Positions 35,031 through 43,261 of a stretch of DNA of 64,000 nt are shown piece after piece. The notes under the pieces are model-generated. The model searched no databases. It saw only the letters and a program-made list of their open reading frames with translations, and had not been told where the DNA came from. This stretch comes from an uncultured Flavobacteriaceae bacterium (lineage in GTDB: Bacteria > Bacteroidota > Bacteroidia > Flavobacteriales > Flavobacteriaceae), in NCBI GenBank assembly GCA_943789365.1, contig CALSTV010000001.1, positions 2,356,001-2,420,000 on the forward strand, given 5' to 3'. A program made the position numbers and the translations under genes. Position 1 is the first letter of the stretch, and each line of letters starts with the position of its first letter.

Positions 35031-36944
35031 TTATTTGCTAATTTTAAATAGTACAATCCCTAAAGGCGGAACTGTAATAAGGGCAGAATTCGATTTGAAA
35101 TTCCATGGTTTTTTGCTGATTTTAATTTTTTTACTATTGCGAACACCACTTCCTCCAAATTTTTTCATATCACTATTTAGAACTTCTACCAGATGACCAG
35201 GTTGATGTACTCCTAATAAATAGTTTTCTCGAACTACGGGGGTAAAGTTACAAACGGCAATCACATCATTTTTAGCATCATGTCCTTTCCGGATAAAGGA
35301 AATGATGGAGTCTTCAGCTTCTTCGTAATTGATCCATTCAAAACCTTCAATGCCAAAGGATTTTTCATACAATGCAGGTGTGTTTTTGTAGAAATGATTG
35401 AGGGCTTTTGTAAATTCCTTCATTTTGGCATGCATTGGGTCTTCGAGAAGATTCCAGTCCAAGCTATTTTCAAAGTTCCATTCTTCCTCTTGTCCAAATT
35501 CACTTCCCATAAACATAAGGTTGGCACCTGGATGCGCGTACATATAGCCGTATAAGAGCCTTAAGTTGGCAAGTTTTTGCCATTTGTCGCCAGGCATTCT
35601 ACCAATGATAGAATGTTTTCCATAGACCACTTCATCGTGCGATAAGGGTAGCATAAAGTTTTCAGTAAAGGCATAGGCTAAACTAAAAGTAATTTTATTA
35701 TGATGGTATTTTCTGTTGATACTGTCTTCCTGAAAATATTCTAACGTGTCGTGCATCCAGCCCATCATCCATTTCATTCCAAAGCCTAAACCTCCTAAAT
35801 TTTCGGGTTTTGTAACCATCGGAAAGGCAGTAGATTCTTCGGCAATGGTTTGAACACCTTCGAAACTGGCATATACTTCGGTATTGAATTCTTTTAAGAA
35901 AGAAACTGCATCGAGGTTTTCTCTACCTCCGTACATATTAGGTTCCCATTCTCCATCCTCTCTCGAATAGTCTAGGTATAACATCGACGCAACCGCATCT
36001 ACACGTAAACCATCGACATGGTATTTGTCGAGCCAAAAAATGGCATTGCTTATTAGGAAAGAACGAATTTCATTTCTTCCATAATTGAAAATTAAACTTT
36101 TCCAATCTTGGTGGTAGCCCTTTCTTCTGTCTGGGTGTTCGTATAGATGAGAACCGTCAAAAAATCCAAGTCCGTGATCGTCGGAAGGAAAATGTGAAGG
36201 GACCCAGTCTAAAATCACTCCAATATCATTTTGATGGAGCGTGTCTATCAAAAACATAAAGTCTTTTGGGCTTCCAAACCGTGAAGTTGGTGCAAAATAG
36301 CCTACCAATTGATACCCCCAAGAAGGATCGTAAGGATATTCCATAACTGGCATAAATTCGACATGAGTATATTCCATTTCTTTAAGGTAACTCACCAGCT
36401 TATCTGCCATTTCTATATACGTCAAAGGACGGTCTTCTTCTACATTACGCATCCATGACCCTAGGTGAACTTCTAGCACTGCGTAGGGTTTGTCGAGTCC
36501 GTTTTTATCTTTTCGGTATGACATCCAATCGCTATCTTTCCAATTGTAATTTTCAATATCAAAAGCAACCGATGCTGTTCGCGGAGGGTGCTCACAAGAA
36601 AAGGCATAGGGGTCAGCTTTTTCCGTGATGATTCCACTGTTGTTGCTGTGTAATTTGTATTTGTATTGTACGCCCATTTTTAATCCGGGAATAAATCCTT
36701 CCCAGATTCCAGAACCGTCCCATCTCACATGGAGCAGGTGGTCTTGAGAATCCCAAAAGTTAAATTCTCCAATAACATATACATGGTTTGCAGATGGGGC
36801 CCAAACGGCAAAATAAATTCCTTCTTCTCCATCTACCGTAGCGGGATGCGCTCCAAATTTATCATACAGTCTAAAATGCTTTCCGGATTTGAATAGGTTG
36901 ATGTCAAATTCGGTAAAGAGGCTAAATGGTTTTACGATGCTCAT
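35031..36944 (-). CDS. glgB: 1,4-alpha-glucan branching enzyme
   Basis: GlgB makes the alpha-1,6 branches of glycogen. The 637-residue protein has an N-terminal CBM48 region (GIYFAVWAPSANHVYVIGEFN, about residues 42-62) and a GH13 core. Conserved GH13 regions include GVILDWVPSHFP, DGLRVDAVASMLY with nucleophile D316, QTIAEESTAFP with acid/base E369 or E370, and LPLSHDEVVYGK. The protein lacks the extra N1 domain of some GlgB enzymes, like many short bacterial forms. It follows glgC by 79 bp on the same strand. Confidence 0.96.
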   Translation of the reverse strand: MSIVKPFSLFTEFDINLFKSGKHFRLYDKFGAHPATVDGEEGIYFAVWAPSANHVYVIGEFNFWDSQDHLLHVRWDGSGIWEGFIPGLKMGVQYKYKLHSNNSGIITEKADPYAFSCEHPPRTASVAFDIENYNWKDSDWMSYRKDKNGLDKPYAVLEVHLGSWMRNVEEDRPLTYIEMADKLVSYLKEMEYTHVEFMPVMEYPYDPSWGYQLVGYFAPTSRFGSPKDFMFLIDTLHQNDIGVILDWVPSHFPSDDHGLGFFDGSHLYEHPDRRKGYHQDWKSLIFNYGRNEIRSFLISNAIFWLDKYHVDGLRVDAVASMLYLDYSREDGEWEPNMYGGRENLDAVSFLKEFNTEVYASFEGVQTIAEESTAFPMVTKPENLGGLGFGMKWMMGWMHDTLEYFQEDSINRKYHHNKITFSLAYAFTENFMLPLSHDEVVYGKHSIIGRMPGDKWQKLANLRLLYGYMYAHPGANLMFMGSEFGQEEEWNFENSLDWNLLEDPMHAKMKEFTKALNHFYKNTPALYEKSFGIEGFEWINYEEAEDSIISFIRKGHDAKNDVIAVCNFTPVVRENYLLGVHQPGHLVEVLNSDMKKFGGSGVRNSKKIKISKKPWNFKSNSALITVPPLGIVLFKISK

Positions 36945-37023
36945 ATTGGCTGCGTTTTTTATAGGTTGCTATTCCCTATTGAAAAGAACAATAGGGGAAG
37001 CAGTTTTGTGTTTTTTGTTAATT

Positions 37024-38292
37024 TTAAATGACGGTTCCGCTAGGGATCACTGCCTTACTTTTAATGACAACAATTCCATCTCTTACGGTATAAGAAGGTG
37101 TGTCAACATCTTCAAGATGTGTACCGCCATTGATGCGGACATCGTTTCCTATACTGGCATTTTTATCGACAATACAGTTGTTGATATAACAGCGTTCACC
37201 AATTCCAATATAGGGAGCTTTTGACTGTTTTGCAGCTTCCACATCTTCAATACTTTGGTAGTTGTCTGCACCCATCACATATGAATTTGAAATGGTGGTG
37301 CCAACTCCAATTCGACTTCGAATTCCAATGATAGAATGTTCAATTCTACTGGCGCTGATGATACTTCCGGCGGCGATCAATGTTTTTTCAAGTGTAGTGC
37401 CCGATATTTTTGAAGGCGGCAAAATTCGCGCTCTTGTTAAAACACTTTTTGATTTGTCGAAAAGGTTGAAGGCAGGGATGTCATCTGTCAATCCTAAATT
37501 GGCTTCAAAGAAAGAAGCGATGGTTCCAATATCTGTCCAATAGCCTTCGTATTGGTAGCTCATTACCTTGTGTTTGTCAATGGCCTGAGGAATAATTTCT
37601 CCTCCAAAATCCATCGTTTCAGTATTGTTTAAAACGTTGGCCAGAAACTCTCTGTTAAAGATATAAATCCCCATAGAAGCCAAATGGTTTCGACCTTCTT
37701 TTTTCATTTCATCCGTAACATCCGAAGTCCATTCTGGCAATAAATCGGCACTTGGTTTTTCTATAAATGATTTAATTTCGTTGTTGTCGTCGGTTTTTAG
37801 AATTCCAAAACCAGTGGCATCCTTTTCATTTACAGGTAAGGTTGCGATAGACACTTGTGCTTTGCTTTTTTCATGTTGGGTTACCATATCGGTAAAGTCC
37901 ATTTGATACAATTGATCGCCAGAAAGAATCAGTGCATAGTCCCACTCGTGGTTTAAGAAATGATGCATGGATTGTCTAACGGCATCGGCCGTACCTTGGA
38001 ACCAATTTGAGTTATCAGGTGTTTGTTCAGCCGCTAAGACATCTACAAAGGCGTCGTTGAAAAAACTAAAGCTATAGGTGTTTTTAATGTGTTTGTTTAA
38101 AGAAGCAGAGTTGAATTGAGTCAATACAAACATTCTGTCGATGCCAGAATTGATACAGTTTGAAATAGGGATGTCTACCAATCTATATTTTCCTGCGATA
38201 GGGACAGCAGGTTTTGAACGGCTTGTAGTTAATGGCTGAAGTCTAGATCCCTGTCCGCCTCCTAATATAATTCCTAAGACTTTTTTTTTCAT
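37024..38292 (-). CDS. glgC: Glucose-1-phosphate adenylyltransferase
   Basis: GlgC makes ADP-glucose, the committed donor for glycogen, and is the usual allosteric control point. The 422-residue protein opens with LGIILGGGQGSRLQPLTTSRSKP, the nucleotidyltransferase loop, followed by RLVDIPISNCINSG. It has WFQGTADAVRQ and SGDQLYQMDF in the catalytic domain. A C-terminal left-handed beta-helix domain contains IIGIRSRIGVGTTI and CIVDKNASIGNDVRI. It lies 4 bp after glgA, so the two are one transcript. Confidence 0.96.
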   Translation of the reverse strand: MKKKVLGIILGGGQGSRLQPLTTSRSKPAVPIAGKYRLVDIPISNCINSGIDRMFVLTQFNSASLNKHIKNTYSFSFFNDAFVDVLAAEQTPDNSNWFQGTADAVRQSMHHFLNHEWDYALILSGDQLYQMDFTDMVTQHEKSKAQVSIATLPVNEKDATGFGILKTDDNNEIKSFIEKPSADLLPEWTSDVTDEMKKEGRNHLASMGIYIFNREFLANVLNNTETMDFGGEIIPQAIDKHKVMSYQYEGYWTDIGTIASFFEANLGLTDDIPAFNLFDKSKSVLTRARILPPSKISGTTLEKTLIAAGSIISASRIEHSIIGIRSRIGVGTTISNSYVMGADNYQSIEDVEAAKQSKAPYIGIGERCYINNCIVDKNASIGNDVRINGGTHLEDVDTPSYTVRDGIVVIKSKAVIPSGTVI

Positions 38293-38296
38293 AATA

Positions 38297-39718
38297 TTAT
38301 TTGTTTAGTAGTGTTTGGTATAATTCTATATAATTTGTAGCTGCGCTGTCCCACGAATGGTCAATTTGCATAATTTGTTTTCGGATTCTTTTAAATCTAG
38401 GCTGGTCTTTAAACAGCTCCGAAGCTCTGAATATAGCATTGGATGCTTCGTTAACATCGGTGTTCTCATGACAAATTCCAAAACCATCCTTTTCGCTAAT
38501 ATCAGTAATGGTGTCTTTGAGTCCGCCAATACTTCGTACGATTGGTATGGTCCCATAACGTAGTGAATACATTTGATTGAGTCCACAAGGTTCTACACGC
38601 GATGGCATCACTAAAAAGTCGGCGCCGGCATATATGATATGTGATAATTGCTCGTCGTAACCGATATAGGCGTTGTAGTTGCCTTCGTGAGTTGCTTTTA
38701 AGTCGTTCAAAGCTTGTTCAATGGCAGGGTCTCCAGAACCAAGGACAAGAATAGAGGCGTTTACTTCTGGGTTGTTCAATGTGTTTTCGAAAATTTGAGG
38801 CAGTAGCTCTGCGCCTTTTTCGCCAACCAAACGTCCAATAAAAGCAAACAACGGCTTGCTTGGGTCCAAATTGAATTTGTCGCACAAGTACATTTTGTTG
38901 TTTCGTTTGCCCGATAAAGAATTCTGTTTGTTGAAATTTTTTGAGATCATTGGATCGGTAGCCGGATTCCAAACATCGGTATCAATACCGTTTAAAATTC
39001 CGGTCGATTTTCCTTTTTCGTTATCCAGCAGCCATTCGAGTCCATTTGCTGCACTTCTCAATTCAATGAGGTAGCTAGGAGAGACTGTGGTAACGGCCCA
39101 AGCACTTTTAACGGCGGCCGCCAATGGGTTAATCATTTGATCCCATTCTATCAATCCCGAATAAGACAGATCGTATTCAGGGAAATAATTTAGTTTGTCA
39201 AAAGAAAATTGTCCTTGGTACTGTGCGTTGTGAATGGTCAGTACAGAAGGAATGTCTTTTAAAGAAACGTACTTATGTGCCTGTAATGCCATGAATGGAA
39301 TAAGTCCGGTGTGGTAATCGTGGCAATGAATAATTTTTGGTTTGTTTTCGAATTGAAGTATCCAATTCAAAACAGCTTTTTGAAAAGCTACATAGCGTTC
39401 GGTGTCGTCTTCATAGCCATATACATTTTCTCGATCCAGTAAGCCCGGTATCTTTATTTGGTATAGCGGGTATTCAAAGCTGTCGTTTTCTAGCTGTAGG
39501 ACTTCGAAATCGTAGGTTAAGTTTCCAAGAGTAACCTGATTTTGATGGTCTAGCCTATAGGTATTCTTTGCAGCAAAAGCATTGCTGTAAAATGGCATGA
39601 CCACTGCGGTTTTCTTTCCTGCTTTGTTTTGATATTTTGGTAAAGCGCCAACAACATCTGCCAAACCACCTACTTTTGCAACGGGATAGCACTCTGCGCT
39701 AATATGTATAATTTCCAT
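38297..39718 (-). CDS. glgA: Glycogen synthase
   Basis: GlgA transfers glucose from ADP-glucose to the growing alpha-1,4 chain. The 473-residue protein has the GT5 opening HISAECYPVAKVGGLADVVG, which includes the KxGGL donor-binding motif. It also has KPIIHCHDYHTGL, the second-domain start KPLFAFIGRLVGEKG, and the retaining GT motif MPSRVEPCGLNQMYSLRYG. It is the first gene of the glgA-glgC-glgB block. The upstream 324 bp contains no strong TAnnTTTG box. Confidence 0.96.
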   Translation of the reverse strand: MEIIHISAECYPVAKVGGLADVVGALPKYQNKAGKKTAVVMPFYSNAFAAKNTYRLDHQNQVTLGNLTYDFEVLQLENDSFEYPLYQIKIPGLLDRENVYGYEDDTERYVAFQKAVLNWILQFENKPKIIHCHDYHTGLIPFMALQAHKYVSLKDIPSVLTIHNAQYQGQFSFDKLNYFPEYDLSYSGLIEWDQMINPLAAAVKSAWAVTTVSPSYLIELRSAANGLEWLLDNEKGKSTGILNGIDTDVWNPATDPMISKNFNKQNSLSGKRNNKMYLCDKFNLDPSKPLFAFIGRLVGEKGAELLPQIFENTLNNPEVNASILVLGSGDPAIEQALNDLKATHEGNYNAYIGYDEQLSHIIYAGADFLVMPSRVEPCGLNQMYSLRYGTIPIVRSIGGLKDTITDISEKDGFGICHENTDVNEASNAIFRASELFKDQPRFKRIRKQIMQIDHSWDSAATNYIELYQTLLNK

Positions 39719-39941
39719 TCGTATTCATTTGATGTTTAAACTTACGGAATTTATTTTATATAAATGTTTGTTTATTGTTGTTTTTAGTATAAAAAATCGG
39801 GGTTGTATACAAACCCATAAAAAAAAGTAGCATTGAAATATATTTTCCTGCGAAAGCACATGTTTTTTAACAATTAGAATGAATAGGGCCTTAAAATTTA
39901 AAAAACCAGTAGTTGAATGCTTAAATAAGACAGTACCAAAT

Positions 39942-39956
39942 TCCGCCAAAGGCGGA
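39942..39956. repeat. Short inverted repeat TCCGCC-AAA-GGCGGA
   Basis: A 6-bp GC-rich hairpin sits next to the heptamer array, downstream of the minus-strand TonB-like gene. It has no T tract of note, so a terminator role is uncertain. The remaining gap, 39719-39941, shows no gene or strong motif. Confidence 0.45.
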
Positions 39957-39957
39957 C

Positions 39958-40034
39958 AAAAACTAAAAACTAAAAACTAAAAACTAAAAACTAAAAACTA
40001 AAAACTAAAAACTAAAAACTAAAAACTAAAAACT
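39958..40034. repeat. Perfect 7-bp tandem array (AAAAACT) x 11
   Basis: Eleven uninterrupted heptamers end 8 bp before the stop codon of the minus-strand TonB-like gene. Such perfect simple repeats can change length by slippage. The phrase ACTAAAAACTAATA recurs at about 41103-41117 on the other side of the same gene. Confidence 0.95.
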
Positions 40035-40042
40035 AATATTGT

Positions 40043-40783
40043 TTAATCGTTAACCACTTCAAAAGTAATGGGTAAAGCATATTTTACACGAACCGGCATA
40101 CCTCTTTGTTTGCCTGGCGTCATTTTTGGTAATGTTTTGATCACACGTTCAGCTTCTTTTTGGAGTCTAGGATGCGGTGCCCTGGCTTGAATTTCATCTA
40201 TGGAACCGTGTTGATTGATGGTAAACATAACAAAAATTCGTTTTTTACCTTCAGACAAGCCAAGGTCACTTGCGAGGTTTGCATTGAATCTTTTGTTGAC
40301 AAATCTGCTTATTTTTTTTGAAAAACAGGCTTTTAGCTCAGCCTTGGTTCCCTTACAACCTGGGTAAACAGGAATGTCTTCTATGACAGCAAACGGAACA
40401 TCTTCTATGATTTCTTCACCTTCAACAGCTTCATGTATGTCGTCTAGGTCTATAGTAGCTTCAACTGCTTCTTCTTCGTCTGTTTCGGTAGATTCTATTA
40501 TAGTTTCTTCTATTTCTTTTGTGTCTTCTACAATTTCAACAATCTCTGTAGTTGCCGGAGGCGGTGGAGGAGGTGGTGCTGTTGGTGGAGTACGATGCGT
40601 AATTACCAATATTTCATCCTGGGTGTCTGTAAGGACCACGGAGTCGAAATTAGCGATTTTTTTTTCATAGGTTTTGTGTTCCAATACTACGTATACACAA
40701 AATAAGGAAAGTACGAGCCCAATTTGTAAGAACAGCACACTGTAATTCTCTAGTTGTGCCTCTGGTTTTTTTTTGATTTCCAT
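40043..40783 (-). CDS. Energy transducer TonB-like protein (paralog 3)
   Basis: I start at the ATG at 40783, giving MEIKKKPE, which matches the MEVKKNPK start of paralog 1. A further ATG lies four codons upstream. The 246-residue protein has one N-terminal helix, a run of seven prolines, a Glu/Thr-rich acidic linker and a C-terminal domain almost identical to paralog 1 (YPGCKG, CFSKKIS, LASDLGLSEGKKRIFVMF, RAPHPRLQKEAERV). It is closer to paralog 1 than paralog 2 is, despite lying 35 kb away. No exbB/exbD or receptor is adjacent. The gene is flanked on both sides by tandem arrays. Confidence 0.85.
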   Translation of the reverse strand: MEIKKKPEAQLENYSVLFLQIGLVLSLFCVYVVLEHKTYEKKIANFDSVVLTDTQDEILVITHRTPPTAPPPPPPPATTEIVEIVEDTKEIEETIIESTETDEEEAVEATIDLDDIHEAVEGEEIIEDVPFAVIEDIPVYPGCKGTKAELKACFSKKISRFVNKRFNANLASDLGLSEGKKRIFVMFTINQHGSIDEIQARAPHPRLQKEAERVIKTLPKMTPGKQRGMPVRVKYALPITFEVVND

Positions 40784-40811
40784 AACGCATCGCATTTAAA
40801 GTTATACTACT

Positions 40812-40819
40812 CAAATATA
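40812..40819 (-). promoter_or_regulatory. -7 box for TonB-like paralog 3
   Basis: On the minus strand TATATTTG matches TAnnTTTG, 28 bp before the chosen ATG. About 20 bp upstream is a T-rich stretch rather than a clean TTTG. Confidence 0.6.
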
Positions 40820-40868
40820 CGGAATATTTTTAATAAAAAAGATAAAAAGGTCTTTTAATAGTTTTGGG

Positions 40869-40930
40869 TGTTGAAGTGTTGAAGTGTTGAAGTGTTGAAG
40901 TGTTGAAGTGTTGAAGTGTTGAAGTGTTGA
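40869..40930. repeat. Perfect 8-bp tandem array (TGTTGAAG), 7.75 copies
   Basis: Seven exact octamers and a partial one lie about 50 bp behind the TonB-like paralog 3 promoter. The reverse complement is CTTCAACA, the same unit as in the degenerate array at 3183-3254. Confidence 0.95.
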
Positions 40931-40941
40931 TTTTTATTATT

Positions 40942-41060
40942 GGCTATCGGCTATCGGCTATCGGCTATCGGCCACGAGCAACCTGCTACCTGCTGTCGGC
41001 TATCTGCTATCTACTAATGGCTATCAGCTATCTGCTAATGGCTATCAGCTACCAGCTATC
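40942..41060. repeat. 7-bp periodic array, about 17 units (consensus DGCTATC)
   Basis: Four exact GGCTATC heptamers (40942-40969) continue in the same 7-bp phase as degenerate units (TGCTACC, TGCTGTC, GGCTATC, TGCTATC, TACTAAT, AGCTATC and others) to 41060. It lies between TonB-like paralog 3 and the lepA stop. With the octamer array it fills most of the 346-bp gap (40784-41129). Confidence 0.9.
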
Positions 41061-41129
41061 AGTCTATTGCCAAGAACTTAATTCTATACTAGATACCTTA
41101 TAACTAAAAACTAATAACCCAACACTCAA

Positions 41130-42926
41130 TTAGTCGTTTAGCTTAAGGACCGCCATAAAAGCTTCTTGTGGAATTTCAACATTTCCAACCTGACGCATAC
41201 GTTTCTTCCCTTTCTTTTGTTTTTCAAGGAGTTTACGTTTACGTGAGATATCTCCACCATAACATTTTGCGGTTACGTCTTTACGCAGTGCTTTGGTGGT
41301 TTCACGCGAAATGATTTTTGCACCAATGGCAGCTTGAATAGGAATGTCGAATTGTTGACGCGGAATCAATTCCTTTAACTTTTCACACATTTTTTTACCA
41401 ATTGTATAAGCGTTATCGGCATGAATCAATGCAGAAAGTGCATCAACAGGTTGTGCGTTGAGCAAGATGTCTACACGCACTAATTTTGAAGGCTTCATGC
41501 CAATAGGATGGTAGTCAAAAGAAGCATATCCTTTCGAAACCGTTTTCAAACGATCATAAAAATCAAAAACAATTTCTGCCAGCGGCATTTCAAAGGTCAA
41601 CTCCACACGTACAGGTGTTAAGTAGGTCTGATTTACAATAATTCCTCTCTTTTCAATACACAGGCTCATTACCTGACCTACAAAATCAGATTTGGTAATG
41701 ATGGCTGCTTTTATATAAGGTTCCTCAACACGGTCGAGTCCAGATGGGTCTGGTAAATCGGTTGGGTTGTTTAACAGGATAATTTCGTCTGGGTTCTTTT
41801 TAGTGTAGGCATGGTACGACACGTTAGGTACGGTTGTAATTACGGTCATATTGAACTCGCGTTCCAAACGTTCTTGTATGATTTCCATATGTAACATTCC
41901 TAAGAATCCACAACGGAATCCAAATCCTAAGGCGGCTGAGCTTTCCGGTGCAAATACCAAAGAGGCATCATTCAATTGGAGTTTTTCCATGGAATAGCGC
42001 AGTTCTTCATAATCTTCGGTATCTACCGGGTATATTCCTGCAAATACCATAGGTTTTACGTCTTCAAAACCGTCAATTACTTCTGTTGTTGGTGTTGCTG
42101 CATCTGTAATGGTGTCACCAACTTTTACCTCTTTTGCCGTTTTTATTCCTGTAATTAGGTAGCCAACATCTCCTGTTTTTACAGATTTTTTAACGACCTG
42201 CTCCAGCTTTAAGGTACCCACTTCATCAGCAAAATATTCATTATTTGTAGCCATGAACTTGATGCGTTGTCCTTTTTTTATCTCTCCGTTTAAGACGCGG
42301 AAATAGGTTTCAATACCTCTGTATGAGTTGTATACAGAATCGAAAATAAGTGCTTGTAAAGGTGCATCAGGATTTCCTTCAGGTGCAGGTATTCTTTCAA
42401 TAATCGCTTTTAAAATATTGTCTACTCCAAAGCCAGTTTTTCCACTAGCATGAATTACTTCTTCAGGATTGCAACCCAATAGGTCTACAATATCATCTGT
42501 CACTTCTTCCGGGTTGGCACTTGGCAGGTCTACCTTGTTTAGGATGGGAATGATTTCTAAATCGTTTTCCAAGGCCAAATACAAATTAGAAATGGTTTGT
42601 GCCTGAATGCTTTGCGCTGCATCTACAATGAGCAAAGCACCTTCGCAGGCAGCAATAGAACGCGATACTTCATAAGAGAAATCGACATGTCCAGGCGTGT
42701 CGATTAGGTTCAATACGTATTCTTGACCGTCTTGTATATAGTCCATTTGAATGGCGTGACTTTTAATGGTAATACCACGCTCACGCTCCAAATCCATATT
42801 GTCGAGCAATTGGTCTTGCTTTTCTCTTTCTGTTACGGCACCGGTATAATCGAGCAGGCGATCTGCCAAGGTGCTTTTTCCGTGATCAATATGTGCAATG
42901 ATGCAAAAATTACGTATGTTTTTCAT
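41130..42926 (-). CDS. lepA: Translation elongation factor 4 (LepA)
   Basis: LepA is a ribosome-associated GTPase related to EF-G. It acts on stalled or mis-translocated ribosomes and affects initiation. The 598-residue protein has the GTPase motifs AHIDHGKST (G1), RERGITI (G2), DTPGHVD (G3) and NKVD (G4). Its unique C-terminal end is [26 protein letters not shown]. The length is the family norm. Confidence 0.98.
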   Translation of the reverse strand: MKNIRNFCIIAHIDHGKSTLADRLLDYTGAVTEREKQDQLLDNMDLERERGITIKSHAIQMDYIQDGQEYVLNLIDTPGHVDFSYEVSRSIAACEGALLIVDAAQSIQAQTISNLYLALENDLEIIPILNKVDLPSANPEEVTDDIVDLLGCNPEEVIHASGKTGFGVDNILKAIIERIPAPEGNPDAPLQALIFDSVYNSYRGIETYFRVLNGEIKKGQRIKFMATNNEYFADEVGTLKLEQVVKKSVKTGDVGYLITGIKTAKEVKVGDTITDAATPTTEVIDGFEDVKPMVFAGIYPVDTEDYEELRYSMEKLQLNDASLVFAPESSAALGFGFRCGFLGMLHMEIIQERLEREFNMTVITTVPNVSYHAYTKKNPDEIILLNNPTDLPDPSGLDRVEEPYIKAAIITKSDFVGQVMSLCIEKRGIIVNQTYLTPVRVELTFEMPLAEIVFDFYDRLKTVSKGYASFDYHPIGMKPSKLVRVDILLNAQPVDALSALIHADNAYTIGKKMCEKLKELIPRQQFDIPIQAAIGAKIISRETTKALRKDVTAKCYGGDISRKRKLLEKQKKGKKRMRQVGNVEIPQEAFMAVLKLND

Positions 42927-42957
42927 GCTGTTCTCGTGTCTTTCTTCTAATGGAAGG

Positions 42958-42965
42958 CAAAGATA
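42958..42965 (-). promoter_or_regulatory. -7 box for lepA
   Basis: On the minus strand TATCTTTG lies 31 bp before the lepA ATG. Confidence 0.6.
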
Positions 42966-43215
42966 GCTTTTTTTGATTCAAAGATTTACGGATTTTTTGA
43001 AATAAGATGTGAATTCATGGTCTAGCAGCTTTTTTCGCTAATTCGTGCTCCCGGACGGAGGTAGTTGGCTCCGATTGAATTATTGTTTTAAGGTGCTTTT
43101 TTATTCTCTAAATTATGTACACCAAAGCCCCAAGATCCCATGGCCATCTATTCTTAAACAACTGTAAAAAATAAACAAAACAACATAAAACAACAAAAGT
43201 TAACATAAAAATACG

Positions 43216-43223
43216 TATCTTTG
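43216..43223 (+). promoter_or_regulatory. -7 box for the dockerin/cohesin-like operon
   Basis: TATCTTTG lies 38 bp before the ATG at 43262 and is followed by a C6 run. It is the only clear promoter for the four-gene block to 49147. Confidence 0.6.
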
Positions 43224-43261
43224 CGACTCCCCCCGATTTTATCAATACTTAAAAGATTTAT

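Larger units (their letters stand above)
42927..43261. other. Intergenic region between divergent lepA and the FG-GAP gene
   Basis: This 335-bp gap holds one -7 box for each side. Between them I see A-rich sequence with repeated AACATAAAA/ACAACAAAA phrases and no tRNA-like fold or open frame of note. Confidence 0.6.

Noticed and set aside
40942-41060. Repeat array considered as a CRISPR
   Set aside because: Units are 7 bp with no spacers of 30 bp or more and no cas genes nearby. It is a simple tandem array.
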